Counted from the first letter of the stretch, positions 1-12,000 are shown. The stretch: DNA of 64,000 nucleotides from Spongilla lacustris (GCA_949361645.1 OX442417.1:14931954-14995953), one strand, 5' to 3'. Notes: generated by a model from the letters alone, not told the origin. Program-made: numbers and translations.

Positions 1-4
1 AGTG

Positions 5-200
5 TACAAAGGGATGGGGGTCTAGTGTACAAAGGGATGGGGGTCTGGGATGAGGGTCTGATGGTGTGTAGGTGATGGGTGTTGTAATGGTGTGTAGGTG
101 ATGGGTGCTGTGATGGTGTTTAGGTGATGGGTGCTGTGATGGTGTGTAGGTGCCATCACAACACATCACATGTGCACATACCATCACCTACACACCACCA
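5..200. repeat. Short tandem repeats in the TXNL1-like gene region
   Basis: Two simple arrays lie here. The first has about two copies of a unit reading gtacaaagggatgggggtct. The second has about four copies of a 28-base unit built on gtgtaggtgatgggtg, followed by a short reverse-complement stretch around 151-200. They probably lie in an intron of the TXNL1-like gene whose last exons follow. I see no coding exon in 1-358. Confidence 0.7.
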
Positions 201-358
201 CATGTGGTCTAGTGTACAAAGATACATGTCTCTGATATCACATATATTGCCTGACCACAAATGGACAAGTAAGTCCTGTTAAAGTAACCAGGATCAATGT
301 GGGCCACATGTAGTTTTCTCATGTTTTTAATCTGTTCTTGGGTCCCACCTCTTATCAG

Positions 359-563
359 GTCTTTATCAAGGACAACCAGGGGGGAGGGGACAAGACTGTT
401 GTCAGCTATATTGGTCTCCATGGTAGCCCGCTGGATACCACCAATATGAGCGAGTTCAAGAGGGTAAGTCCTTCTATTATGGTTGCCCTGCTCTTTATTT
501 TATTTTATTTTTAATATATATTTTTGGCAGGTGGAAGGAGAGAAAGGGGAACAACACTCGTAG
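359..563 (+). CDS. TXNL1: TXNL1-like PITH-domain protein, last two exons (partial)
   Basis: Two exons give the end of a PITH domain like that of thioredoxin-like protein 1, a proteasome-associated redox protein. Exon 359-463 (35 codons, after CAG, before GTAAGT) contains NQGGGDKTVVSYIGLHG and TTNMSEFKR, matching the family's NQG...TRISY...G and TNMNDFKR segments. Exon 531-563 (after a pyrimidine-rich tract and CAG) encodes VEGEKGEQHS and a stop, matching the family ending VVGKKGESH in length and character. Both exons are phase 0 and join cleanly. The thioredoxin domain and the first part of PITH lie upstream of the window. The nearest relative could also be another PITH protein, but the final residues favour TXNL1. 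Confidence 0.8.
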
Positions 564-890
564 TTTGCTGTGCACTGTATCTAATTGAATATCGAATTGA
601 TTTTTTTTTTCTTTCTTGTGCCACTGCGTGCGTGTATGTATTGTCTGATATATTATATCACAATGTACATTGCACGCAAATCGAAGAAATATATTATTTT
701 TAAAAGCTAAGGGTAGGGATTTTGAGAATTGAACTTTGCAGACAAGCATAAAAAGGCTTAACTGAAATTTGCAAGCTGGATGGATGCTCGTACATCATAT
801 GCAATATTCAAGCTGACCCCATGCCAGACCTTATGACCGCAATCAATACCTGTAAACACATGAACCCACGTGACCTCCCGAGCATATGAC
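564..890. other. Spacer between TXNL1-like and CD36-like genes
   Basis: This A/T-rich stretch should hold the TXNL1-like 3' UTR and the promoter of the next gene. No reading frame here resembles a protein, and no clear TATA box or poly(A) signal was found. Confidence 0.4.
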
Positions 891-3800
891 ATGGAGGGCG
901 GCAGAGGGCGGAAGACTGGTTGTCGTCGTTGCTGCACCGTCACCTTGGTAGTTGGCCTCATTGTGAGCGTCTGTGCCTGCGTCGGCCTCGGCCTAGGTTG
1001 GAGCCATATCAATGCATTCGTCAAAAGCTTCGTTCAGTCGGTACGGCGGAAGGGTTTTTTGCGAAAAGGAAAAGTATAACACGTTTTAACCCCTTTGCAG
1101 CAAGTGGCCCTAACGCCGGATGGTGCTGGCACACAGCAATGGATCAGNNNNNNNNNNNNNNNNNNNNNNNNNNNNNNNNNNNNNNNNNNNNNNNNNNNNN
1201 NNNNNNNNNNNNNNNNNNNNNNNNNNNNNNNNNNNNNNNNNNNNNNNNNNNNNNNNNNNNNNNNNNNNNNNNNNNNNNNNNNNNNNNNNNNNNNNNNNNN
1301 NNNNNNNNNNNNNNNNNNNNNNNNNNNNNNNNNNNNNNNNNNNNNNNTTTCATTTGTTGAGTATTTACTATGTACGTGTTATTTACGTACGAAAATTTAC
1401 ACATGTACGTACATTTAGTAATGATTACGTACATGTAGTAAAATATTTTGCCTTACGTCACTGGTAAGGTTACATGTACAGTACCCCCCCCCCCCCCCAT
1501 TAATAAAACAATTGGACCTTCCTTCCCCCTTTCCGAAGACTGCATACGCCCAGGTGGTTGTAATGACAGCCAAATTTAAATGGTTTCTGAAGTACAATGT
1601 TAAGTACAAGAGTTCACAACTAATTACACTAAGAATTTACACTTACATTAGATGAATGCACACATATTTAGAATGCACAACTAAATGTACTATTAAAGTA
1701 TTCTAGTTTGACATAATACATGCATGCATACATACACACACATACATACACACACACACACACCATCACCATCACCTCACATACCACAGAACAGAACATC
1801 AGTGCAGGAGCCTGTGCAGATCTACACTGGGAATGGGGACTCGTCCAGGACTGGACAGTACATCTTTTGGGAGGGGCAGAAGGAGATAGCAAGCTGGGGC
1901 ACGCACACCGCTCGCATGATCAATGGGACCGACGGTACCATATTCCATCCTGGCGTTACCCTGAGTGAAAATCTTACACTGTTCGTCACACAGATCTACA
2001 GGTGAGTGAGCACTGCATGTGTTGTTACATATAGTATGTTCAGTGCACTACCATTTATATATAATAAAAAAGTGTCAGCTTGATTAAAAGGAAAATACGG
2101 CATAATTCAGTAGCTAGAAGCGGACAATAAAAGTTTGGATTAGATTTTATCTCACATTACTTTAAGCCTACACAGGTTGTATCTAATTGCCAATGAACAT
2201 ACCTTATTTTCAGTGTAAACGTTCTGGCACTATAGTACAAACCTCCCCTCCACCTCCCGCTTTTTATTGTGCAAATAATATTGATTGTAATTATTCATAC
2301 CGGTTAGATAAGGTGTGGGGGTTTCTTTTTGTTAATTGTACCTTGGGTATATGTATATGTACATGTAAGTAGCTTGCACATTGGGAAGATTGTATGAACT
2401 GTTAGCTTTCCTTGCAAACCTTATCAGCTTTCCATCAACATTTGATAAGGTTTGCTGTGAAAGCTAACAGTTTCTACTATTTTCCTGATGTGAGAATTTC
2501 TAATATCCTGATTTGAGAATGTGCTAATATCCTGATGTAACTGAAGATACATACGTTATTGATATAATGATAGATATAAGTTGTTCAAAAAAGCTCTAAA
2601 TTGTCACGATTTTCCTCTTCCCTTTTTTTTTGTTTGGCACAGGTCAGGTCATGTGACCCCCGTAGGTCCCAGCTCCCAGCAGGGGATCGCCACTAACCAC
2701 TACATCCTCCCGAGCGATGAACTAAAGAACAGCTCCCTGGACCCTGGCTTCTACTCCAGCAACATCGCCACGGGGGTGCTCAACATGTCCTGCGTGTCCC
2801 CCCTGGGCGCCCCCATCTTTGCCTCCATGCCCCACTTCTACAACGCTGATCCCGGCTACAGGAAGAACGTCTCGGGAATATCGGAACCTGATGAGACGAA
2901 TCACGGGTCGTTTGTGGACGTGGAGCCGCTGACCGGAGCTGTGATAGGCGCGGCTAGGAGGCTGCAAATCAACGTCCTGGTGCAGAACTATGACCAGCTC
3001 CCCGTGACTGGATTCTGGAACGTGTCCGGGGGGTGGTTGATGATGCCCGTGTTCTGGGCCACTGAGGAAGGGAACATCACCGCTGACCTGGCGAACGAGT
3101 TCAAGAACAAGGTGTTTGGCGTAACCACGGGGATATCGTGGGGTGTGATCGGACTTATCATACTGTTTGGTGAGTGTGGTTGTGGAGGGGGAGGGAGGTG
3201 GAGTTGAGGGGGAGGGAGGTGGAGTTGAGGGGGAGGGAGGTGGAGTTGAGGGGGAGGGAGGTGGAGTCAAGGGGGAGGGGGAGGCTGAGGAGAGGGGACA
3301 TGAGGGGGAGTGTTCTGGGTCATGGGCGTTGTTTTATGATTGATAGCTAGAACCATTGGAGGACCATCTGTGTTGTATATGCATAGCTGTGCACTATTGC
3401 TGAAGCTTTTGCTCATGTACAATGTACATGTACTTAGATACATATACATGTACTTTTGTAACAAAGAAGGTACATGTACATGTAGGTGTATGCTTTGTTC
3501 AATTCCCGGGTGAAAATAAAATCCCCCACTAAATAGCACAAGTACCACACAAAAGGGGGACCATAATACTACCAGATCACTCAGGTTTTCAAAACACTTC
3601 ATCACCCTGATTGTGCATTATATTGTGCAGTACATACACAAAGCAATCCTATGTTAACCATTGTTTAATTTGCGATCCATTGTTATGAAGATACCATCAA
3701 GTAGGAGCTTGATTTTGCAGGGTTTTGTCTTGAAGCCAAATCAAGCTGGTACTTGAAGCTGAATATATCTTCAGAGTGATACATATTGCAAATTAAACGA

Positions 3801-4194
3801 TCTTTGGACATTTGTACACACAGGACCGTTCTGTATATATATAAATTTGACTCTATTATTAGGCATTATGACCACAATGATTGCACAGCTTAGCTCTTTT
3901 TTTAAATTCACCCAGATTGGGTTCATGTCATTGCTGGGGATGATGACCTAAGTGTGCTGAATTGCATGTGAATACTAATCCAGAAAATGAAATAGAAAAG
4001 GGAAAGGAACAACAAATAACCTTAAACATGCCTTGTTTGGTGACCACACCTCCTTTTTAGGTCTATTTGCCGTAATCTACTTGCTGTGCTTGACACGCTC
4101 ACTGGTAGTTTTCTGGAGGGGCGGTCGCCGTGGTGATCTGCTTATCAATGATGAGGAACACCAGAGGCTATTGGAGGGACCTCCAAATTCATAG
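891..4194 (+). CDS. CD36/LIMP-2 family scavenger receptor (gene interrupted by an assembly gap)
   Basis: Exons seen: 891-1040, 1101-1147 (runs into the N gap), about 1807-2001, 2643-3169 and 4061-4194. The N-terminus is short and basic with a Cys pair (RRCC), then a transmembrane helix, as in CD36/SCARB2. After the gap comes the family hallmark MINGTDGTIFHPG. The 527-base exon carries GVLNMS, APIFASMPHFY and FVDVEPLTGAVIGAARRLQINVL-type blocks, several N-glycosylation sites and the start of the second membrane helix. The last exon finishes that helix and ends INDEEHQRLLEGPPNS. EHQRLL fits the [DE]xxxL[LI] lysosomal/endosomal sorting signal, so a LIMP-2-like role in lysosomes is likely. All visible junctions are phase-consistent. 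About 200 residues of mid-ectodomain are missing, presumably in the gap. The ATG at 891 is chosen because it directly precedes the cytosolic tail. A poly(A) signal lies near 4538-4550. Confidence 0.88.
1148..1347. other. Assembly gap (200 N)
   Basis: Exactly 200 N. The round length suggests a placeholder of unknown true size. It cuts the CD36-like gene after exon 2, and several exons for the middle of the ectodomain must be hidden here. Confidence 0.97.
2397..2473. repeat. Hairpin-forming inverted repeat in CD36-like intron
   Basis: Two arms of about 31 bases (2397-2427 and 2443-2473) are reverse complements with only a few mismatches, separated by a 15-base loop. It lies in the intron before the 2643 exon and may be a tiny foldback element. 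Confidence 0.8.
3178..3290 (+). repeat. G/A-rich 22-base minisatellite
   Basis: Four to five copies of a unit reading gggagggaggtggagttga lie just inside the donor of the last CD36-like intron. Confidence 0.85.
3661..3800. repeat. Foldback MITE-like element in CD36-like intron
   Basis: An imperfect 140-base palindrome. The outer arms share gtttaatttgc and its complement gcaaattaaac. The inner arms share caagtaggagcttgattt against aaatcaagctggtacttg. Target-site duplications were not resolved. Confidence 0.7.
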
Positions 4195-4748
4195 TTGAAC
4201 TCACCCCCGGACTAGTGTTTTTTTTTTTTTGAAACACATTAATTGAAAGACTTTCTGAACTACTTATATATTACTCGTGTGTGTGTGTAAAATTGAACCA
4301 CTTTTGGTCATGTGAAATTTCAAAGGACATTTGGCTTGTGTTGTCGTGTTGGAGACTCTTGTCCCCTTACTCTTAGATCAATAACTCACCTTGCCATTGA
4401 GCCTAACTGTTTTATTTTTAAATACGTGTACCAAAACATCAAACAACAAAATGAAGGTTTGGAGTATGGTATCGTTGTGTGATAGGATGTTATTACTTGC
4501 TCTAATTATTGGTATGGGTTTTTAATTTAAATTTAAAAATAAAAAATAAAAACATTGTATCTGCCCCAAAGAAGAGGTAGTGCACTAAGAGTCTTTAGCA
4601 GAGATGTTCAGAATGGCAGAAACATGACTCGTGATTCTCCGGTGACCTTCACACTGCAATGCCTGGACCTCCAACCCGCCACAGTGTTAAAATGTTTTTA
4701 ATCATGTGTAAGGAACATTAATCTATGTTTAGTATGTGTACAGGTGGC

Positions 4749-4940
4749 AGCATTTGTGTGGTTAGCACCATTAATAATCCTGTAGTAATGGTTAGCACCA
4801 TTAATAATCCTGTAGTAATGGTTAGCACCATTAATAATCCTGTAGTAATGGTTAGCACCATTAATAATCCTGTAGTAATGGTTAGCACCATTAGTAATCC
4901 TGTAGTAATGGTTAGCACCATTAATAATCCTGTAGTAAAA
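4749..4940 (+). repeat. 30-base minisatellite, about six copies
   Basis: Nearly identical head-to-tail units each contain gttagcaccattaataatcc. The array lies between the two candidate terminal exons of the CD36-like gene. The unit length is a multiple of three, so open frames run through it on both strands, but there is no sign of coding. Confidence 0.92.
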
Positions 4941-5625
4941 GCTGCCACCTTTATTATCATAGGCAGTACGTGCTTTACTGTAATCTTAATGATTTTAATA
5001 TGTTGCTAGGCATGTGCATGATCCGGTGTTCTCTATAAAGCCCACACACAAAAAGGGGTTTGTAAACATATGAAGTCATTGTCGGTGTACGCAATCAAAT
5101 CCTTCATACATGACAACACAATTTTTCCTACACTTTGGTCCTTCCTGCATGCATACCATATATTACAAAATGTTCGCGGTTTTTGGATTGTAGTCATTGT
5201 ACATGTAAGCAAAAGTTTTCTTCGTGAACTCGTATGGGGATATATAAATAATTATATGGCCGTGCCAGGTCCCGATATCCACTAAATCTCAGTGTCCTCC
5301 AGATTTCACCCTTGAAAGTTTTCCGCTATGCGGTATGTTACCCTGGGGGAGGGGGGGACACTTGTTTTGTTTTGCCCTCGGTATGGGGTAAGGGCTTGTT
5401 TGGCTACTGTGCCAATTTTACTTTCACAAGCCTAAGGTCTACTCACATGATGGGGACTAGGGTTTGTACTAGTATAATAACCAGTCCTGTTAGACAGATA
5501 GCTAGCCATCAGATGTTGTGTCAACAGAGAAGGGACTAATTTGAGGGAGGGGAGGAGGGGGGAGGGGTTGCATGGTGGCCTGTGCCTGTGACCCCTTCTC
5601 TCTGGTCCACAACACGCACCCCTAG

Positions 5626-5750
5626 GTCTCCTCTCTGCAATCTCATCGATGTGCTTGGTCCGAGTCGCGATAGATGCTTGCAGGAGAGGCCACGCTAGCT
5701 ATGTGCCAGTAATCAACGATGAGCACCAGAGACTTCTGGATGGCCATTGA
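5626..5750 (+). CDS. Second, homologous CD36-like terminal exon (alternative tail)
   Basis: After a CCTAG acceptor, this 125-base exon has the same phase as the exon at 4061 and would join the same upstream donor at 3169/3170. It encodes the end of a membrane helix and the tail VINDEHQRLLDGH with a stop. The first terminal exon ends INDEEHQRLLEGPPNS, so both keep NDE(E)HQRLL and the [DE]xxxL[LI] signal while the helix and linker have diverged. This looks like a tandem exon duplication giving an alternative 3' end. It could also be the relic of a duplicated gene, since no other CD36 exon is seen between 4194 and 5626. Confidence 0.72.
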
Positions 5751-7323
5751 GTGTGTCGTTGGGGCCATACCTCACGTCACACTTATGAAAAAAGATTACA
5801 ACAGTTCTACTTTTAAAAAAAATATTTATTTTTTTGATGCACCAATTACAAATTTAAAGGAGTTTATTTTGTTGTACGATTTTTCCCTTCTGTAAACTTG
5901 TGTGTTCTGTGGTTGTCAATCTTTTGGCATGTATTTGTACACTGCGCTTTGATCCTGTTGTGATTGAGATGTTTATGGTGCTAATAACATTGAAGGGTTT
6001 TGTTTGGGGGGGGGGGGGGGGGGGGGAGCCATTATGCCATTTTGACAAACATTGTATTTGAATACCTTGTGCTGTCTACTGGGGACTGGGGATCAATCAT
6101 AATGATCCTAAGAAGTGACACACATGTCATGTTTTGCATTGGCCCCTCCCCCTCCCTTCTTCCAAACTACATATGTAAATCATGGTATCTGCTCCAGTGG
6201 GAATATTGTTGTAATTGTGTGTGAGTGTGAGTGGCAGGATGGAACACCTTAGCTTTGGGAGGTAGAGGGAATGGTAAAGGAAATAGTGGTGGTGGGGGGG
6301 GGGGGGGGGGGGTAATGGTAGGGGTTAGCTAGGGGTTATGGAGCCACATTGCATGCAGAACAGACCTGTTGTGGGTGAGTTGGCTACATTTTGTGGGATG
6401 AAGAAAGGAAATAGAATGCTTCATGGTTTGATATGTTTGCACCTCTCACCCGCCATGCATCCGCACACATGTGCACATACACCTACACACATGTGCACAT
6501 ACACCTACACACACGTGCACATACACCTACACACACACACGTGCCCTACACACACGTGCACATACACCTACACAAATGTGCACATACATTTACACACATG
6601 CACGTACAAACATCTATACATACACATCTATTGCTACACACATGCACGCACGCTCCAAAGGTCTCGTCAGTCTGGTATGCCTCTTATTCTTCATTCGTGG
6701 TCTTTGCAATTTCAAGAGAAGTGGCACACAGGGTCAACTCTCCATCAATGCAGAGGGCAGCCTACAGCACCTGTTGGACGAGGGCACTTGAGATCCTGGG
6801 TACCTCTGGGTCTGGGGAAGAGAGCTGTCATCACCATATATGGACCACCATCATGTGCAAAGTTTGTGCATTGGACAGCAGATTTTTTTGTAATGGAACA
6901 CTACATGTACTATAAAAATTTTGCCGGCGAATTACATCATTCTAATCAGTTCCTAAATTTAGACAGGATAATTGACACTAATTAAATAATCAGTGCCAAA
7001 GACGCAGGCATCTTTTTGAGCGTTTCTCAAACTTGAGCATTTGCTTAATAAGAACGAATGCCAGAGCCATCCTCCGTAGAGTATACAACCAAACTTGTGT
7101 GACTGATAATATATTTATGTGCAGGTATATATGCGTGCATTGGTAATCTATATATCTCTGAGCTTTTTAATTAATATTGGAAAGATGTAAAGTTGTACAT
7201 GTATAATATCCAAAACCTCTCCAGAGTCGTCACCTGCATTGGCCGCTATGATCCTCCAAATTGCGCTCTGGAGGGGTTAAAACCCAATTTTGTAGTATTA
7301 TTTTTTTAAAAAGGTTTGTTTCA
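5751..7323. other. Intergenic region with simple repeats
   Basis: Holds poly-G tracts near 6005-6027 and 6294-6312 and an ACACACGTGCACAT-type array at about 6462-6650. Open frames between 6338 and 6985 are driven by the repeat and resemble no protein. The stretch 7200-7323 is presumably the upstream region of the RING gene. Confidence 0.5.
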
Positions 7324-9583
7324 ATGGATCTGCCCCGCGGCCGGAGAACTGTCGTGCCTACGGTGTTTGCCGCTCCCGACAGACCGAGAGAGAGGTTCGT
7401 GCCCGACTCACGACAAACGGAGCAACCCCTTGGAGGCGCTTTGCGGAGAGACCAGCGCACGTGCTCGAATGCAACCAAGGCAAAAAGGAGGATCGTAGAG
7501 GTCAACTCGGACAGCCACCCGGCACAAATTGCACCTGACGATGCAGAAATGGACGAATCAGGGGTGCCTTGCCACACGAAACCTATTTCGTCTGCTGTTT
7601 TCAGCTCAGAGAACCACGATCAATGCGACGACATTCCTCACCCCGCTCGAGATCGCGATTCAGCGTCGCTAGTGGTAACAGAGACTTTCGGAATGAAACC
7701 CGTCGAGGGCGCAGCTGTAGGCCGGCGTGAGAAGAAGAGGTCAAAGCCACACAGGCGCGAATCTGACGACGACGTGAGGATTGTGCCCCCCACTGCGCCT
7801 GTGAAGCTAAAGAGGAACCACTCACGTGACCGAACAAAGGGTCACTCATTAACCGGGGACGATGAGGCCATTGCCATGATTCTACAGGTGGAGGAGGAGG
7901 AAAGCGTAGCAAGGAAAGCGAGTACGCGCCACACCCCTCCCTCCTCCTCCTCCACCTCTGCACAAGATGACCTGGTCTCCCAGGACTACCTGATGGCACT
8001 GAGGCTTCAGGAAAGCTTTGACAAAGAGGCGGCCTCCGGGCATCAGGCCAGAGACGTATATTTTGGATCTCGTGTGGGTGCTAAACGTATGCGCGACCCT
8101 TCCATGCTACAACGTGCCGGTAATTTTCAATGTACGTTATAGTATGAAATCAGAATAGTATTGGCCTACACGTGCTATTGGCCTATGAGAATAGCAGTGG
8201 GGTTCCTGTCTAACATTGGGGTTCCTACCTAGCATTAGCATGAGGGCCTAACGCATCACCAGATTACTACTGACCTGACCTCTCCCCTGCCTCTTCCTTT
8301 GCTGCAGGCCTTAGGGACATTGGTCGTCCAATGGTGGAGGACCCAGAGGATAGTATGAGCTATGAGGCAAGTGGAGTACAAAGATGGGTGGAGTCTAATT
8401 ATTAATAGGTGGTTATGAAATTTATGAAGGGAATATAGTCGTGAGGATGGATGTGCAGATGAACAGGATGGATGTAGTTATGAAGGGGTGTGGTTATGGG
8501 GATGTAGTCATGAAGGGGTGTGGTTATGGGGGTGTAATTGTGAAGGTTGGATATTAAATGTAGTTATGAGAGATGTAGTTATGAAGGGTGAAATGAGTGA
8601 TGTAGTTATGAAGGATGGTGGGTGTAGGTAAGAGTGTGGAAAGGTGGATGGGAGGTGGGTAGAGATTTGGTGGTGATGATCATGTATGAGGTGGGTGGAG
8701 GTAAGTAAAGTGATTGTGCAGGGATAGGTATCAGGTGGCAGCAGCTAACACGCATGTAGGAAGTGGGTGGAGGTAATTGTGAAGTAGTAGGTATCGTGTG
8801 GGAGGAGCTGGTTGCCATGTGGAGGGACATGGTGCAATATTGCCATGTGGAGGGACATGGTGCAATATTGCCATGTGGAGGGACATGGTGCAATATTGCC
8901 ATGTGGAGGGACATGGTGCAATATTGCCATGTGGAGGGACATGGTGCAATATTGCCATGTTGAAGATGATGGTATGCATATAGATGATCCTTTGCTGTGT
9001 GGGGGGTGGGGCGGTGGGTGTGGCCACAGGCTCTACTGGAGCTGGAGGACATCCCTGTGGGGATGAGCAGACAAGCCATAGGATCACACTCCACCACCTA
9101 TGTATATGACGAGGTAAGTAAGAGCCTTTGTAATGTTCAGCTTGCGACCCAGGGACCTTTTCCTCCTCCCCAGGCAGGCGTGGGGACGTCTACTCAGCAA
9201 ATGTGAGTTTTTTTAGCTTGGCAGCTTCTTTGTATACAAATATTGGTTACAATAGATTGTGTTGCTAGTAAATTGACAGAGGCTTTAATTTCAATTCCCC
9301 CCCCCCCCCCCCCAATGAGTTCAGTGCAGTGCTACTGTTTCATTTTGCACTACCTACATATAGCAAGGATGGATGTGTTGGGTACACATATGCATTGAAT
9401 GTGAAGTTCCCTACATAGTACATCAATGCTGCATGAACGCTTCCCTTCCTTAAGTACTGGAGAGGACAGCCCTCAGCATCAGTTGCCATGCAAACCATGT
9501 GCCATGTTTTCCTGCAAGCTGGTTTGTCCATAAGGGGGTCAGGCATGTTGAGCCAGTCTGGGACCAAGGGTGGCGCAGGCAAT

Positions 9584-9618
<35 letters not shown>

Positions 9619-11039
9619 GCGTGACCAGACATGCCATGTCATGGAGAGTGGTTGGCCCTCTACCACTGAACTGACCTAGGACCAAAGGGGTGACGATGAG
9701 TCACCTGTTGCGGTCATTGGTTGGTCAGGGTAGAAGCCAGAAGGGTGTCACCTAACATGGATTGATGTATGACAGCATTAGTGCACAGGTGGGGGTGGTG
9801 GGTGGGGTCAGCAAAATCTAAATTCACGTCGTCGATAGCAGGCTATGAAACTGAATGCGTACTTTCCCCCCAAGGACCCTGGAACCATAGCCTGGAGGGG
9901 GGGGGGAACAGTCTATTTTGGGGGAATAAGGTCACTTTTTAAGTGGGAAAATTACCAAAAGGGTGCAAGGCTTGCTAGAGGCTTTTCATCAGAACATTAA
10001 ACCTTGTTTAAATACTCCCTAAACACACCAATTATCCTTCTTGGAATATGAAGGTCCCTCCATTTAATATTAAGGTCCCTCCATATAATACTAAGGTCCC
10101 TCCATTTAATACAAAGGTCCCTCCATTTAATACAAAGGTCCCTCCATTTAATACGGAGGTCCCTATCCATCTATTGCCCTGACTTACTGAGTTGACATTG
10201 AACCCTTAACCCCCTATTTTTCCAACAAATATACCTGTAGCACCATGGAGACCAGGGGGGCGTGGAGGAGCAAGGGTGGCTGGTAGGATAGCATTAAATC
10301 TGCCCCGATTTACTGAATATTGACATCTTTCCTCCTTCAAACTTCCTCTTGTTTGCCACTACCAGCACTCCTCCAAATGCCCACACCACTGCGGAGTACA
10401 CAAAGCAGGTCTCGATTTGGAGTGGGGAGGAGGGATTGGTCAGGTCGCCCAACATACTAAGGTTCCTCCATTTAATACAAAGGTCCCTCCATTTAATACT
10501 AAGGTCCCTCCATTTAATATTAAGGTCCCTCCATTTAATACAAAGGTCCCTCCATTTAATACGAAGGTCCCTTAGTCCTTATTTTATGAACTCACGAAGT
10601 TTACGTTAATGCCCAGCAAGGGACCTACTAAGACCATATGTCCCACCCAAACTTCCAAGTTTTGTGTTACTGTGTAAGATTGGGATCACTGATGGCATTT
10701 AGTACACAGAGATAGCATCATGGGCTACAAGTTAAGTGACTGCTACAAGTATAAGCCATGTGGCTATGCAATTGTTCACAAGTTATACATGTACTATAGG
10801 TAACTGCTGAACTTTTCCCACTCATCCATAGGTGTTCCATCTGTATAGAACCATTTACCCATGGACAAGAACTAAGGTGTGTTGAAATGATTGAAGCAAA
10901 GTAGATTTCAGATGCTTTTTAAAACATCTGCAGGGCACTTCCATGTCTTCACTCCTTCCATTGCAAATGTGTGGACAGATGGCTGTCACAGAGCAAACAA
11001 TGTCCTGTCTGCTTCAAGAATATACAAGAATTGCATTGA
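7324..11039 (+). CDS. RING-H2 E3 ubiquitin ligase with two MIU-like motifs
   Basis: Seven exons: 7324-8119, 8308-8366, 9030-9113, 9174-9202, 10366-10443, 10832-10876, 10934-11039. They total 1197 bases, 398 residues, with all phases closing. The C-terminal RING-H2 (residues 350-390) has C350, C353, C368, H370, H373, C376, C387, C390 and the E2-contact Trp W380, so it should transfer ubiquitin from an E2. The long first exon encodes a charged, disordered region with basic clusters and two motifs, [14 protein letters not shown] (about 179-192) and [14 protein letters not shown] (about 220-233), that resemble the ubiquitin-binding MIU helices of MINDY/RNF168-type proteins. The segment [14 protein letters not shown] recalls the region before the RING in BIG BROTHER-type ligases. 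Exon 2 uses a GC donor (GAG|GCAAGT). The 10366-10443 exon end is the least certain junction. I cannot name a specific orthologue. Confidence 0.85.
8440..8620 (+). repeat. Degenerate minisatellite in RING gene intron
   Basis: Several variants of gatgtagttatgaaggggtg follow one another in the intron after exon 2. The units are imperfect, suggesting an old array. Confidence 0.7.
8812..8962 (+). repeat. 28-base minisatellite, about 5.4 copies
   Basis: Almost identical copies of a unit beginning ccatgtggagggacatggtg run head to tail in the intron before the 9030 exon. Confidence 0.93.
10033..10573 (+). repeat. Two separated arrays of the same 20-base minisatellite
   Basis: Units of aaggtccctccatttaatac form one block at about 10050-10165 and another at about 10458-10573. 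The 10366-10443 exon of the RING gene lies between them. Two blocks of the same repeat around an exon suggest a split array or a local duplication. Confidence 0.88.
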
Positions 11040-12000
11040 CAAGTTTTAAAGAGTGTACAAGAACATGATGTGGTGCAAAGGATGTGCAGCAGTACTCAAG
11101 GATATGCAACAGTACACAAGGATATGCAACAGTACACAAGGACTCTGGAAGCATGTCATACTGCCTGTTCCTCATTTATCTATTGTATTTGCAACCTCTC
11201 TCTATCTATAGTTTGCAATTCACAATTATTAAATGGTTTTGCATGAACACAAATTAGTGTCCAAGGCAATACAAGTACCACATTTTCATGCAGCACAGAA
11301 AGTTGATGTTGCTGATCGTTTTAGCGCCATCCCTCTCTTGCTTATATCTGAACTCCTCCACCTTGTAGCCCCCCACCCACCCATTCCAATTGCCATTTTA
11401 AGGGAGTTTTTGTTATGTGCCATCCGAGAATGACTGCAGTACTGGTTAATAGATGTAGATGTATTTATAGTAAGTTGTCCTAATTACAATTGCACTAGCT
11501 ATAGCAGTGTGGAAAAGCTTTTTTTCCAACCAGGTCAGATTTGATAGCTCCATTTGTTTTTTGTGTGTGCTATTTTAATTATGTGGTCCATTCATAGGTG
11601 CAAAATCGATTTGCATGTTATGTGAGCAGTATTCTGGTATATACTGTTGCATTGATGGACCCAGCTTTGAACTCCTCAGCTCAGGATGCCATGCATCTCA
11701 GCTTATGATTAGTTGTGCTATCAATATAATTAAATTCCTAGTCATCTCCAAAGGTAAATATGTTAATACAAAGTTGTGGTGGTCAAGTGGCAATTGTTAT
11801 GCTGTGATCACTTTCATATGCAAAATCAACCTGATATAATTATCTAAAATGGCTGGCTGTTCGCGCGATTATACATGTATTAAACAAGAGTCACAAGATG
11901 TAAGATAAACGTCATTGTCTTACCTAATCTGATCTGTTGCGTAACAATTAAAAAATATATATCACCACAAAAAGTGGTACGTACGGCGTTGCGCACCACC
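11040..12000. other. Intergenic region after the RING gene
   Basis: Contains three short copies of a unit like aaggatatgcaacagtacac (about 11095-11145), then A/T-rich DNA. No protein family is recognisable. Confidence 0.4.

Noticed and set aside
209..421. 70-codon minus-strand frame
   Set aside because: It is the shadow of the + strand PITH exon 359-463, which has proper splice sites and family similarity.
2722..3605. Pro/Ser-rich minus-strand frames
   Set aside because: Antisense of the long CD36-like exon and of the G/A-rich minisatellite.
6338..6985. 215-codon + strand frame
   Set aside because: It begins in ordinary sequence, runs through the CACATACAC repeat and resembles no protein; there is no splice or family support.
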